A stretch of DNA of 64,000 nt from Gemmatimonadota bacterium (GTDB taxonomy: Bacteria > Gemmatimonadota > Gemmatimonadetes > Longimicrobiales > Gaopeijiaceae): contig JAJDVT010000070.1 in assembly GCA_022826005.1 (NCBI GenBank), positions 85,531 to 149,530 of the forward strand, written 5' to 3'. The translations under genes and the position numbers were made by a program. Each line of letters opens with the position of its first letter. The stretch's first letter is position 1. The notes under the pieces were generated by a model that did no database searches, was not told the DNA's origin, and saw nothing but the letters and a program-made list of their open reading frames with translations. Shown here piece after piece: positions 53,500 to 62,591 of this stretch.

Positions 53500-55899
53500 A
53501 TGGCTGAGAACGTAATCGGCACCGACATCTCCCCACCGGATCTGAGGGCGAAGATCACGGGCCGTGCCCGCTACGCCGAGGACTTCCGCGCCGAGGGGAT
53601 GGTATTCGCGAAGCTCCTCCTGAGCCCGATGCCGCACGCGCGCGTCCGCAGCGTGGACACGAGCGCGGCGGAGGCGATGGAGGGGGTGCTGGGGATCCTC
53701 AGGGCTGACGAGCTGCCCGTGCAGTCGGAAGGACTGCGCGAGGGGGCGCTCACCGACGAGCCGAAGTACGAAGGGGAGCCGGTTCTGGCAGTCGCGGCGG
53801 TGGACGAAACGACCGCCGCGGCCGCTGTGGAGGCGATCCGGGTCGACTTCGAGCAGCTGCCCTTCGTGCTGGACCCGCTGGAAAGCCTGCGCGAGGGCGG
53901 TCCGGACGCGCATGTGGGCGGGAACATTTCGGCAGGGCGGGGCGAGTTCGGCTCGCTCAAGTGGCCCGCATCCGTCTTCGAGGAGGCGGGAGCGGACAAG
54001 CTGCCGATGGGCGAGGCCGCGGCGGAGTGGACCATCGGCGACATCGAGACGGGGTTCGACGAGGCGGACGTCGTCGTCGAGGAGACCATCGTGCACCAGT
54101 CCGTCACCCACCACCCCATGGAGCCGCGCAGCTGCATGGCGTACTGGCAGAACGGGAAGCTCTTCCTTCACGGATCCACGCAGAGCACGGAGCGGACGCG
54201 GGGCGGGGTGGCGGGCTTGGCCGGCGTCGAGCCGGAGGACGTGGTGTTCATCGGCGAATACTGCGGTGGCGGTTTCGGCAGCAAGATCTCGGGTTCGCCG
54301 ATCATGGCGGTCCCCGCGGTGCTGTCGCGCAAGATCGGCCGCCCTGTCATGCTCCGGATCACCCGCTACGAGGAGAACTACATCGGGCGGGCGCGGGCGG
54401 GGTTCCAGGGATGGGCGAAGATGGGCTTCCGCGCCGACGGCCGCATGACCGCACTCGACCTGTACCTGGTGCAGGACAGCGGGCCCTTCGGGGCCAGCGA
54501 CCTCTTCACGGCCGGAACCGTCGCAACGGCGTCCTATCAGCCCGAGAACATGCGGTTCCGGGGCGCGGCGATCCTTACCAACACGCCCCCGCGTTCCGCT
54601 CAGCGGGCGCCCGGCGGGGCGCAGATCGTCGCCATGCTCGAGCCGCTGGTCGACAAGGCCGCCCGCGAGCTCGATGTCGACCGCCTCGAGATCCGCAAGA
54701 TCAACGCGCCGGGTCATGACGGTTGGCTGGGGGCAAGACAGACGCCCTTCACCTCCGCCTACGTACGCGAGGCGCTCGATCTGGGCGGCGAGCTCTTCAA
54801 CTGGGAAGAGAAGAAGCAGCTCTCCGGCCAGCGCAACGGCACCAAGGTCACCGGGGTGGGGATGGGCCTCAGCCCCTTCACCGCCGGCAGCGCCGGCCGC
54901 GACGGTCTTCTGGTCATCCGCCCCGACGGCAAGCTCTACGTACACCAGGGCATCGGGAACCTCGGCACCCACTCGATCGCCGACACCGCGCGCCCCGCGG
55001 CCGACGTGCTCGACCTCTCGTGGGACCAGGTCGTGATCGTCTGGGGCGACACCAGCAAGCACCTCCCCTTCAGCACGGTGCAGGCGGGGAGCCAGACGAC
55101 CCACGCCCACACCCGCGCCAACCACGCGGCGGGCACCGCGATGCTCGGCCTGTTGCAGGAGTTGGCGGCGCGCGAACTTGGCGGCTCCCCCACCGACTAC
55201 CGCGTGGCCGACGGCCGCGTCTTCCGGGCCGGTAACCGCGCAGCCGGGATGAACTTCGCCGAGGCGGCGCGCCGCGCGATCGCGACCGGGGGCAAGTTCA
55301 GCGGGGGCGTGGTCCCGGAGGACCTCAACGATGCCACCAAGGCGGCGGTGGCGGGCCTCGCCGGCGAGGGCCTCATCGCCGCCGCGCGCGACAACTACTC
55401 CCGCGGTGGCTCGGTCTACACCTGGGTCGCCACCTTCGCCCAGATCGAGCTCGACGTCGAGACCGGCGAAGTGGAAATCATCGACCTCGCGTCCACCACC
55501 GACTGCGGTACGGTGATGCACCCGCGCTCCCTGGCGGCGCAGACCAACGGCGGCGTCTTCCAGGGGATCGGGATGGCGAAGGGCCAGCGCTGGGTCTTTG
55601 ACCCGAAATGGGGCATCCCCTTCACCAAGCGCTTCTACACGGCCCGCCCGCCCGGCATCCTCGACGTGCCGCTGAGCCCGCGCTTCGCGGCTGTCGACGA
55701 GCCCGACCCGCGCACGCCCGTCGGTGCGAAGGGGATCGGGGAGCCTCCGGTGGGCGCCGGCGAGGCCGCGTATGTCTGTGCGGTCGCCGACGCCATGGGC
55801 GGGCTCTGCCTCTGCAGGACTCCGCTCACCGCCGACATGATCCTCGCGGAGCTGGAGGGCCGTCCGCGGCCCTACGGCCTGCTGGAAACCCACGTCTGA
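53500..55899 (+). CDS. Molybdopterin large subunit, PaoC/YagR-like
   Basis: A 799-residue catalytic subunit of the xanthine dehydrogenase family. GGGFGSK (about residue 257) and the catalytic Glu in GAKGIGEPPVGAGEAAY near 745 are typical. The active-site loop reads QRAPGGAQ near 367, not the AYRGAGR or AYxCSFR of CoxL forms, and is closer to the RAPG type of PaoC-like aldehyde oxidoreductases. It has no own signal and would travel with the Tat-tagged Fe-S subunit. AGGGGA precedes the ATG. Substrate is likely an aromatic aldehyde or heterocycle; unknown. Confidence 0.9.
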   Translation: MAENVIGTDISPPDLRAKITGRARYAEDFRAEGMVFAKLLLSPMPHARVRSVDTSAAEAMEGVLGILRADELPVQSEGLREGALTDEPKYEGEPVLAVAAVDETTAAAAVEAIRVDFEQLPFVLDPLESLREGGPDAHVGGNISAGRGEFGSLKWPASVFEEAGADKLPMGEAAAEWTIGDIETGFDEADVVVEETIVHQSVTHHPMEPRSCMAYWQNGKLFLHGSTQSTERTRGGVAGLAGVEPEDVVFIGEYCGGGFGSKISGSPIMAVPAVLSRKIGRPVMLRITRYEENYIGRARAGFQGWAKMGFRADGRMTALDLYLVQDSGPFGASDLFTAGTVATASYQPENMRFRGAAILTNTPPRSAQRAPGGAQIVAMLEPLVDKAARELDVDRLEIRKINAPGHDGWLGARQTPFTSAYVREALDLGGELFNWEEKKQLSGQRNGTKVTGVGMGLSPFTAGSAGRDGLLVIRPDGKLYVHQGIGNLGTHSIADTARPAADVLDLSWDQVVIVWGDTSKHLPFSTVQAGSQTTHAHTRANHAAGTAMLGLLQELAARELGGSPTDYRVADGRVFRAGNRAAGMNFAEAARRAIATGGKFSGGVVPEDLNDATKAAVAGLAGEGLIAAARDNYSRGGSVYTWVATFAQIELDVETGEVEIIDLASTTDCGTVMHPRSLAAQTNGGVFQGIGMAKGQRWVFDPKWGIPFTKRFYTARPPGILDVPLSPRFAAVDEPDPRTPVGAKGIGEPPVGAGEAAYVCAVADAMGGLCLCRTPLTADMILAELEGRPRPYGLLETHV

Positions 55900-55911
55900 A
55901 GGAGAACCAAG

Positions 55912-56913
55912 ATGGCTGTCATGCGTGACATGATCCCACCGTTCGAGCTCTATCAGCCGACGGAGGTCGACGACGCGGTGCGCCTGATGCGCCAGCACGG
56001 GGACAAGGGCTGGGTGCTCGCGGGCGGGCTGGACACCTTCGACTGGTTCAAGGACCGGATCAAGCGGCCGGAGGCGGTGATCGACCTCGTCGGCGTGGAG
56101 GAGCTCCGGGGGATCTCGGACGGGGCCGATGGCGGGCTCGACATCGGGGCCATGACGAGTCTCACCGATGTTGCCGAAAACGCCGACGTGATGAACCGCT
56201 ACCCGCTCCTCGCCGAGGCGGCGGGGCTGGTGGCGACACCGCAGATCCGCAACCAGGGGACGCTGGGCGGCAACATCGTGCAGGACACCCGCTGCTGGTA
56301 CTACCGGAGCGGCTGGCCCTGCTACCGCGCCGGGGGGAACGTCTGCTACGCGGCGACGTCGCAGTCCATGAACCGCGAACACTGCATCATGGGCGCGAGC
56401 CGCTGCGTCGCGGTGAGCCCGTCCGACACGGCGCCCGCCCTGGTCGCGCTGGACGCCGAGATGGTGGTGGCCAGCACCTCCGGTGAGCGCACTTGGGCCG
56501 CGGCCGACTTCTTCATCGGCCCCGACATCGACATCGAGCGCATGACGGTGCTCAAGCCCGGCGACCTGCTGGCCCGCATCGTGCTGCCGGCCCCCTGGGA
56601 GGGCGCGCGCTGGTACTTCGAGAAAGTCCGCGACCGCAAGGCATGGGACTTCTCGCTGGTGAGCGTGGCGTCGTCGCTGAGGGTCGAGGCCGGGATGATC
56701 CAGGACGCGCGCATCGTCGTCAACAGCGTGGCCCCCTACCCGGTGCGGCTGCGCGCGGTCGAGTCCGCCATCCGCGGCAGGGCGCCCAGCGAGGAAACCG
56801 GGCAGATGGCCGGTGAAATCGCGGTCGAGGGCGCGCGCACGCTCCGCCACAACGACTACAAGGTCGCGCTCATGCGGAACCTGGTGAAGCGCTCGATTCG
56901 GGATGCGGCGTAG
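55912..56913 (+). CDS. FAD subunit with extra four-cysteine (4Fe-4S) loop
   Basis: A 333-residue FAD-binding subunit. FAD loops are visible as LAGGLDTF near 36 and GTLGGNIVQDT near 117. Immediately after, Cys128, Cys137, Cys145 and Cys158 (RCWYYRSGWPCYRAGGNVCY and EHCIMG) make the insert that binds a 4Fe-4S cluster in PaoB and in 4-hydroxybenzoyl-CoA reductase beta. The cluster assignment follows from those families. AGGAG 8 bases before the ATG supports the start. The extra cluster may help pass electrons on to the cytochrome b next door. Confidence 0.88.
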   Translation: MAVMRDMIPPFELYQPTEVDDAVRLMRQHGDKGWVLAGGLDTFDWFKDRIKRPEAVIDLVGVEELRGISDGADGGLDIGAMTSLTDVAENADVMNRYPLLAEAAGLVATPQIRNQGTLGGNIVQDTRCWYYRSGWPCYRAGGNVCYAATSQSMNREHCIMGASRCVAVSPSDTAPALVALDAEMVVASTSGERTWAAADFFIGPDIDIERMTVLKPGDLLARIVLPAPWEGARWYFEKVRDRKAWDFSLVSVASSLRVEAGMIQDARIVVNSVAPYPVRLRAVESAIRGRAPSEETGQMAGEIAVEGARTLRHNDYKVALMRNLVKRSIRDAA

Positions 56914-56998
56914 CGGGCGGCGAGGCCCACGACGGGTGCGGGCGGCCGGCTGCATGCGGATGCGCCCGAGGATCACAGCCACAAGGAAGCGATGACCC

Positions 56999-57871
56999 AT
57001 GGAATTTCTCCGGCGTGCACTTAACCCCTGGGGTGAGAACGTCCCGATCGGGGTTGCGTGGGACCTGATCTGGGCGGCCGTGATCATCGGAGCGGTCTTC
57101 GTCGTGGTCCACGCGCTTCTGGTCCCGAAGAAGCTGCCCGCGGGCGAGATCGACGAGAGCGAGGCGAAGGGTCTGCCGGACCGGATCCAGCGACACAAGC
57201 CGGGCGCGCGCGGATTCCACTGGACGATGTCCGCGACCATGTTCGCGCTGCTGATCACGGCCTTCTTCCCGGTCATCGGAATCCAGTTCCCCTGGGTCAC
57301 CATCCACTGGATCGCCGGGGTGCTCCTGATCCTCACGGTGCTGTACCACATCTACCATGTGTTCGCCAAGCAGGACATCCGCAACATGTGGATCGGGCGC
57401 CGCGACATGAAGGAGGGCTCCCTCGGGTTACAGGCGGCGCTGCGCCGGCCGGTGCAGCGTCCGCGGGCGGGCAAGTATCCGGTCGACCAGAAGATGTTCC
57501 ACCACGCCGCGACGCTGGCCACGCTGGGCGCGGTCGTCACCGGCGTCCTCATGATGTTCCGCATCGACAACTTCCTCCTGCCGCAGAACACCTACATGTT
57601 CAGCGACGCCGCCTGGGGCTGGATCTACGTGATCCATGGGGTCAGCGGGATCGCCCTCATCTTCCTCGTGATCGCGCACGTCTACTTCGCGATCCGCCCC
57701 GAAAAGCGGTGGATGACCTGGTCGATGATCAACGGCTGGATCACCCGCGACCGATATCTGGAGAACCATGACCCGGAGCGGTGGACGGTGCCGGAGGGGG
57801 AGGGGGCCGGGGAGGTGGAGGGAGCCGCGGCCGGGGGCACTGGCCAGCCGGCGCTGAGCGACAGGGCTTAG
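56999..57871 (+). CDS. Cytochrome b561/FdhI-like membrane subunit
   Basis: A 290-residue membrane protein with about five helices (17-42, 75-95, 98-120, 162-185, 210-232). Histidines positioned for two b hemes occur in FHWTMS, TIHWIAG, YHIYHVF, FHHAATL, VIHGVSG and IAHVYF. The build matches formate-dehydrogenase gamma/cytochrome b561 proteins that move electrons from periplasmic enzymes to quinone. Placed 85 bases after the FAD subunit, it is the probable membrane anchor and quinone reductase of the exported hydroxylase. The acidic, Gly-rich C-terminal tail is unusual. The heme count is inferred. Confidence 0.85.
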   Translation: MEFLRRALNPWGENVPIGVAWDLIWAAVIIGAVFVVVHALLVPKKLPAGEIDESEAKGLPDRIQRHKPGARGFHWTMSATMFALLITAFFPVIGIQFPWVTIHWIAGVLLILTVLYHIYHVFAKQDIRNMWIGRRDMKEGSLGLQAALRRPVQRPRAGKYPVDQKMFHHAATLATLGAVVTGVLMMFRIDNFLLPQNTYMFSDAAWGWIYVIHGVSGIALIFLVIAHVYFAIRPEKRWMTWSMINGWITRDRYLENHDPERWTVPEGEGAGEVEGAAAGGTGQPALSDRA

Positions 57872-57989
57872 CGGCGCGTGGACCGAGTCCCCCTGGCTTT
57901 CCTCGGACCGCTGGCGGCGGACTCGTGAAACCGTTCGCGAGCGACCGGGGCCGACGTGTGCGCGGGCCCGCAAGGAGAGGCGCTGTCGC

Positions 57990-58400
57990 ATGACCCTGGA
58001 CGACCTGAAGGCCCGGATCGACGCCATCGAAGAGGGCTACGAGTTCTTCCTCGCCTACGCGGCCCAGGGGCTGACGGGCGAACAGGCCGGCAAGGCCGAC
58101 GAGCAGGTACGGGGGTACCTGCGCGGCTTCGAAGAGGCCCTGGACGGCCTTGCAGAGGCTTTCCGGGCCCATCTGCCGGACGGCGAGGCGGCCGGGAGGG
58201 CCGATGCCGGGGCGACTGACGCCACCGAAGCCGTACTGGAGGTGCTCCGTCGCGACGCTGAAGCCTCCCGGGCGCTGCTGCGGCTGGTCGCGGCCCAAAG
58301 CGCCGTTTCGTCCCAGCTGATCGACAACCTCAACGCATCGATCCACATCCGCGCGCTGCTGACGGACGTGTTCGTGCTGGGCGAGATGGTAGGGGTGTAG
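57990..58400 (+). CDS. Small helical protein at end of hydroxylase operon
   Basis: A 136-residue, almost entirely alpha-helical, acidic protein with no family that I recognise. It begins MTLDDLKARIDAIEEGYEFF and ends with a hydrophobic helix (IHIRALLTDVFVLGEMVGV). The stretch LLRLVAAQSAVSSQLIDNLN near 100-119 is amphipathic. No signal peptide or cysteines. It is the last gene in the same direction as the hydroxylase operon, 118 bases after the cytochrome gene, so it may be an assembly factor or subunit. That is inference from position. Confidence 0.6.
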   Translation: MTLDDLKARIDAIEEGYEFFLAYAAQGLTGEQAGKADEQVRGYLRGFEEALDGLAEAFRAHLPDGEAAGRADAGATDATEAVLEVLRRDAEASRALLRLVAAQSAVSSQLIDNLNASIHIRALLTDVFVLGEMVGV

Positions 58401-58430
58401 GGGCGAGGGCATGCCTTGACTGGGCAGTAG

Positions 58431-58458
58431 TATGGCCATACCATTGGTTATGGCCATA
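58431..58458. promoter_or_regulatory. Twin TATGGCCATA palindromes over the antitoxin start
   Basis: Two identical 10-base perfect palindromes, TATGGCCATA, at 58431-58440 and 58449-58458, centres 18 bases apart. The second contains the ATG of the RHH antitoxin. Paired sites at this distance suit cooperative binding of an RHH protein and would block both transcription and translation start. Confidence 0.65.
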
Positions 58459-58734
58459 ACTACCATTAAATCCACCTACTCGCTCGATGTCGATTCCGTG
58501 CGCACACTCGAAGGGCTGGCGCGGCGCTGGAACGTGTCCAAGTCCGAAGTACTGCGGCGCTCACTCCGGATCGCTGCCGCGACGGACGATCAGGGTGAGA
58601 GCACACCGCTGGAAGCGCTGACGCGCCTTCAGAATGCGGTTCGGGAGCGAGGCCTGGACCTCGCCCAATGGGGGCGCGACCTCAGGGCGGAGCGTAAGGC
58701 CGGGGAGCGCCGGCTCGGCGTGTGGCCGGGATGA
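58450..58734 (+). CDS. Ribbon-helix-helix antitoxin
   Basis: A 94-residue RHH protein: TTIKSTYSLDVDSVRTLEGL and WNVSKSEVLRRSLRIAA form the ribbon and two helices. The C-terminus (RERGLDLAQWGRDLRAERKA) is the likely toxin-binding part. ATG 58450 places the RHH strand right at the N-terminus; an in-frame ATG at 58432 adds six residues. The ATG lies inside the second operator palindrome, which supports autoregulation. Confidence 0.85.
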   Translation: MAITTIKSTYSLDVDSVRTLEGLARRWNVSKSEVLRRSLRIAAATDDQGESTPLEALTRLQNAVRERGLDLAQWGRDLRAERKAGERRLGVWPG

Positions 58735-59105
58735 TCCACCTCGACACCAGCTTCCTCATTCAGGCTCTGATCCCCGGAACCCCGCAGGACCGCTCCATCA
58801 GGAAGTGGATCAGGGAAGGCGAGTCACTGGCGGTCAGCGCCATCGCCTGGGTGGAGTTTCGCTGCGGGCCCCTTCAGCCCGAAGAGCTGGCGGTGGCGGA
58901 AGGGTTCTTGGGGCGGTGTCGTGACTTCACTCGGGACGACGCGGAGACCGCCGCGCGGCTCTACAACGAATCCGGTCGGCGCCGGGGATCGCTGGCCGAC
59001 TGCATGATCGCGGCGGCCGCCCTCGGCGACGGTGCCGCACTGGCGACCGCGAACGTCAGGGACTTCCGGCTTCTGCGCGACTTTGGCGTGACGATCGTTG
59101 ACTGA
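58731..59105 (+). CDS. PIN domain toxin
   Basis: A 124-residue PIN RNase starting MIHLDTSFLIQALI with Asp4. Glu lies in IAWVEFRCGP near 41, and Asp pairs in GSLADCMIAAA near 92 and ATANVRDFRLL near 110. The ATG overlaps the antitoxin stop (ATGA); a GTG three codons earlier is possible. Fifth PIN pair of the window. Confidence 0.9.
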   Translation: MIHLDTSFLIQALIPGTPQDRSIRKWIREGESLAVSAIAWVEFRCGPLQPEELAVAEGFLGRCRDFTRDDAETAARLYNESGRRRGSLADCMIAAAALGDGAALATANVRDFRLLRDFGVTIVD

Positions 59106-59147
59106 GAGTGGCTCACGGTGGCCGTTGGCTCCCGTCGGACGCCGGCC

Positions 59148-59636
59148 CTACCCGATCGAAAGCAAATTGATCCGGAAGATCAGAATCGCATTCGGCGGCA
59201 CGGGACCGCTCCCGCGGCTCCCATAGCCCAGCGCGGGCGGGATGATGATTCGGCGGATTCCCCCGACCCGCATCCCGGTTACGCCTTCGTCGAATCCGGG
59301 CACGACCTGACCCGCCCCCAGGCGGAAGGGGAACTGGCCGCTGTCGAACTGGGTGCCGTCGGTCAGCCGGCCGGAATACCCCACCCTGACATCGTCTCCG
59401 GCCACCGCCGGTGCTCCCTCTCCCACCTCGATGTCCTCGTAGTAGAGGCCGGACGCCGTCCTGGTCATGTTCGCCAGATTGATTCCCAGCGACTCGTCGA
59501 ACTCGGCGTCCTCGATCGTCTCGGGTCCCGTCATGTCGTCTCCTCCACAACCCGCCAGTATGAGTATGGCGCCCGCGAGCGCCGCCATTCCACGAAGTCG
59601 CGCCCTGGCCGAGCCGTTCGCGACCGGGCCGCTCAC
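59148..59636 (-). CDS. FKBP-type peptidyl-prolyl isomerase, lipoprotein
   Basis: A 162-residue lipoprotein. A signal with lipobox (ALAGAILILAGC) places it on the periplasmic side of a membrane. The FKBP domain follows: VRVGYSGRLTDGTQFDSG, FRLGAGQVVPGFDEGVTGMR, IIIPPALGYGSRG and PPNAILIFRINLL are the standard FKBP segments. It speeds folding of exported proteins. I chose the GTG at 59636 so that the arginines of NGSARARLRG precede the hydrophobic core; an ATG at 59588 would lack them. Between it and the desaturase gene the DNA contains GC-rich repeated gcggtc/ggcccggtc units. Confidence 0.87.
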   Translation of the reverse strand: MSGPVANGSARARLRGMAALAGAILILAGCGGDDMTGPETIEDAEFDESLGINLANMTRTASGLYYEDIEVGEGAPAVAGDDVRVGYSGRLTDGTQFDSGQFPFRLGAGQVVPGFDEGVTGMRVGGIRRIIIPPALGYGSRGSGPVPPNAILIFRINLLSIG

Positions 59637-59692
59637 CAATGTGCTGCCCACGACCGCGCCGCCCAGGACCGCGCCCCTCGGGACCGGGCCGC

Positions 59693-60718
59693 TCACGACC
59701 GCACCGCCGCAGTCCGCAATCGCCGGTACTCCCCGAACGAGATGAGCTTGCGGCGTCCCTCGTCCCATAGCGCCAGGCGCAGGGTCTTCAGGCCGTCCCA
59801 CAGGGTCATCATCGGGGCCTTCCACAGCTCCGGATTCTCGTCGTGGCAGCGCTGCAGCCGGTAGTTCGGAATCCGCGCGCTCAGGTGGTGGACGTGGTGC
59901 AGGCCGATGTTCGCGGTGAACCACTGCAGCACCTTCGGCAGCTTCAGGAAGGACGAGCCGTGAAGGGCGGCGTCGTAGTAGTTCCAGTCCTCCTGCCAGT
60001 GCCAGTACGCGTCCTCGAACTGGTGCTGCACGTAGAAGAGCCACACGCCCATCGCGCACGCAATCAGTGTGATGGGGAGCTGGATCATCAGGAAGGGAAC
60101 GATTCCGATGCTGAACCAGGCGGCCGCCAGGATCCCCGCGATGGCCGCGTTGGTCCACCATACGGACTGCCACTCGCGTTTCCACGCCCGCGGCACGTCC
60201 CAGGGGAACCGGTGCTTGACGAGGAAGTGAAACGCGGCGCCGGGGCCGAAAAGCACGGCCGGGTTGCGGTAGATCCGGTATCCCAGGCGCTGCATCCAGG
60301 ACATCGCCTCGTATTCGCGGACGGTGATCGTGACGATGTCTCCGAAGGTGCGCAGGTCGAGATTGCCCGAGTGTGCGTGATGGATGGCGTGCGTCTTCCG
60401 CCAGTAGTGGTATGGCGTCAGGGAGAGCACCCCGATGACGGATCCCGTGACGCAGGCCAGGCGTCGGGACTTGAAGTACGAACCGTGCCCGCAATCGTGC
60501 TGAAACATGAACAGCCGCATCAGCAGCCCGGCGGTCGGGACGGACAGGATGAGGGTGAGCCAGTAGCCGATGGTGAGGCTGAAGTACATGAGAGCCCACG
60601 CGCCGGCGAAGAGCACGGCGGTGTAGCCCATCTGCCAGGCGCTGCGTCTGTTGTCCGGGCCGAAGTAGGGGGACAGGATCTCCTTCCAGTGCCTGACCTG
60701 CTCGCGATTCAGTTTCAT
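59693..60718 (-). CDS. Membrane fatty acid desaturase
   Basis: A 341-residue di-iron membrane desaturase. The three histidine boxes are HDCGH (residues 74-78), HAIHH (110-114) and HHVHH near 281. Hydrophobic helices lie around 34-66, 88-102 and 198-235. The order and spacing fit the omega-6/delta-12-type acyl-lipid desaturases, which introduce double bonds into membrane fatty acids. The ATG at 60718 begins at conserved sequence; an upstream ATG in the same frame would add 16 residues. It precedes the FKBP lipoprotein gene on the same strand. Confidence 0.9.
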   Translation of the reverse strand: MKLNREQVRHWKEILSPYFGPDNRRSAWQMGYTAVLFAGAWALMYFSLTIGYWLTLILSVPTAGLLMRLFMFQHDCGHGSYFKSRRLACVTGSVIGVLSLTPYHYWRKTHAIHHAHSGNLDLRTFGDIVTITVREYEAMSWMQRLGYRIYRNPAVLFGPGAAFHFLVKHRFPWDVPRAWKREWQSVWWTNAAIAGILAAAWFSIGIVPFLMIQLPITLIACAMGVWLFYVQHQFEDAYWHWQEDWNYYDAALHGSSFLKLPKVLQWFTANIGLHHVHHLSARIPNYRLQRCHDENPELWKAPMMTLWDGLKTLRLALWDEGRRKLISFGEYRRLRTAAVRS

Positions 60719-60980
60719 GGGCTCTGTGCGTGATTCTCCGTCTTGTGGGAGGAACTGCCGCGGGCGCATGAAGGCGGCGTTGCCGGAGTGGTCGCGGATC
60801 GGATCGGTGGACCTTGCATCTTCCCCCGTTTGGATGAAAAGGGCAAGTGAGGGGCGCGTGAGCGCGCTGCAACGACCTTGACCATAACGGAATACGGCCG
60901 GAACGCGCGAGGACCGGAAGCTGCGCAAATGGATCAGCAGGGGAGAACCGCTCGTGGTCAGCGCGACCGAAGCCCGATCC

Positions 60981-62573
60981 TCACCGCCGCTTCTCCGGCG
61001 TGCCGTACGGGTACATCCGGCTCAGATCCACATTCTCGTACGGGAGCGCGTCGAGGAACGTTGTTCCCACGAACGGTCCGGGTGCTTCCACCACGAGGAT
61101 GGTGCGGGCGTAGCCGGTCTCGTCGAAGCCGCGGCGGAAGTGGACACGTGACTTGACGACGAAGACGTCGTAGTCGGCGGGATCGATCGTCCCGAAGCGG
61201 AATGCGTCCGGGTAGAGAACCTGCTCGTAGGCGGGGGTGAGGAAGACGACATTGCCATCGCCGAAGGAGACGGCAGCGATGCGGTCGTAGCCGAAGCCCT
61301 CGCCGAAGTACTCGAGCGTGCCGGTGACGCGGTGCGGCGAGCCGCCGGAGGGGGTGAAGCCGCCGATTTCGTGGTCGAAGGGGTCGCCGGGCCGGGCGCC
61401 AGCCGCGGTGAGGGCATCAAGGGTGGCGGGGGAGGTGATCGTGCCGTAGAGGACGTTGCCGATCCCGGCCGCCGCGAAGGCGCCGAGGATGTGCGTAGCG
61501 TCGCCGGGGCGGTCGCTGTAATCGCCGACCGCGACGGGGGTCTCGCCGCGTGAGATGGCCGCCGCGACGATTCGGGCGGCTTCGGCGGGGCGGGGATAGC
61601 TGCCGAGCGCGAAGTCCTCGCGCACGCGCCACATGTAGTCGTCCATGTCGTCGGCGATCTCGTCCGCGAGCGTTTGGTTGCCGTTGGTCATGACCTGGAT
61701 GGTGGCGCCCACGTCGGGTACGTCCGACCAGGGGTAGCCATAGAAGACGCTCACATACGCGTCGTGCTCGCGCGCCTCCCAGCGCCGCGCCCGCTCCATG
61801 ATGTCCATCGCGGGGGACTGCCCGGTCCACTGCAGCACGGTGGCGGTGATGATACCGGGCTTGCGGGTGGCCGTGGTGGGTTCGTATTCGCCCTTGGCGG
61901 TGAGGCGCAGGGCGCGGGCCGCGCGCTCGCCCTGGATGTAGGAGTCGTAGTGGGGGAAGCGCTTGGTCACAAGGGAGAAGTCGGCGTGCTCGAGGAAATC
62001 GGCGTCCTCGTTGCCGTGCAGGTCGAAGGTGGCGGCGATGGGGACGTCCGGGCCGACGAGTTCGCGGAACCGCCGCGCGATCTCGGCTTCGGGGCGGGGG
62101 ACGTCCCTTACGGCCATCGCCCCGTGCAGCGCCAGAAATACCCCGTCGACCGGCGTCTGCTCTTCCAACTCGGCCAGCATGGCGTCCAGGAAGTGGTCGA
62201 AGGTCTCCTTCGTGTTCCAGCTGCGCGAGGAGCCGCCGAAGACGCCGACCGGGGAGGTGAGCGGGACGAGTTCGATGTCCCCGAACTCGCGGGACCGCTC
62301 CACGAAGCCGCCGATGTAGCCGCCAGAGTTCAGCAGCGCCTCTCCCGAGAGTGGTTCGCTGTGGCGAAGCCAGTCGTCTACCTCGGTGTCCCCCTCGGGG
62401 CAGAAGGTGCAGGTCTCGTGCTGATAGCTTGCGACGGCGAAGCGGAGTTCCGCGCGGTCGTCGCCGGGGGGAGAGCCGCAGGCGAAGAGGGTTGTCGCGA
62501 TGGCTGCCAGCGAGGCTGCCCGTTGGCCCGGCCGGACCCGAGCGTGTTCGTTCATGCACTTGCCAGGTGTCAT
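60981..62573 (-). CDS. M81 family metallopeptidase (MlrC-like), lipoprotein
   Basis: A 530-residue M81 metallopeptidase. Family motifs: YQHETCTF near 50, LHGAMAV near 149 and FDLHGNEDADF near 183. The N-terminus has a short signal ending in a lipobox-like LFACGSPPGD, so it is probably a periplasmic lipoprotein. MlrC degrades linearised microcystin; most homologues act on unknown peptides. AAAGGAGAAGGGG directly before ATG 62573 is the best ribosome site, better than the ATG six codons later. Nothing nearby points to a toxin-degradation pathway. Confidence 0.88.
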   Translation of the reverse strand: MTPGKCMNEHARVRPGQRAASLAAIATTLFACGSPPGDDRAELRFAVASYQHETCTFCPEGDTEVDDWLRHSEPLSGEALLNSGGYIGGFVERSREFGDIELVPLTSPVGVFGGSSRSWNTKETFDHFLDAMLAELEEQTPVDGVFLALHGAMAVRDVPRPEAEIARRFRELVGPDVPIAATFDLHGNEDADFLEHADFSLVTKRFPHYDSYIQGERAARALRLTAKGEYEPTTATRKPGIITATVLQWTGQSPAMDIMERARRWEAREHDAYVSVFYGYPWSDVPDVGATIQVMTNGNQTLADEIADDMDDYMWRVREDFALGSYPRPAEAARIVAAAISRGETPVAVGDYSDRPGDATHILGAFAAAGIGNVLYGTITSPATLDALTAAGARPGDPFDHEIGGFTPSGGSPHRVTGTLEYFGEGFGYDRIAAVSFGDGNVVFLTPAYEQVLYPDAFRFGTIDPADYDVFVVKSRVHFRRGFDETGYARTILVVEAPGPFVGTTFLDALPYENVDLSRMYPYGTPEKRR

Positions 62574-62591
62574 CCCCTTCTCCTTTGGCCG

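Noticed and set aside
53284..57351. 1,355-codon open frame on the minus strand opposite the exported hydroxylase operon
   Set aside because: Spans several real genes, contains no recognisable fold and has shadow composition.
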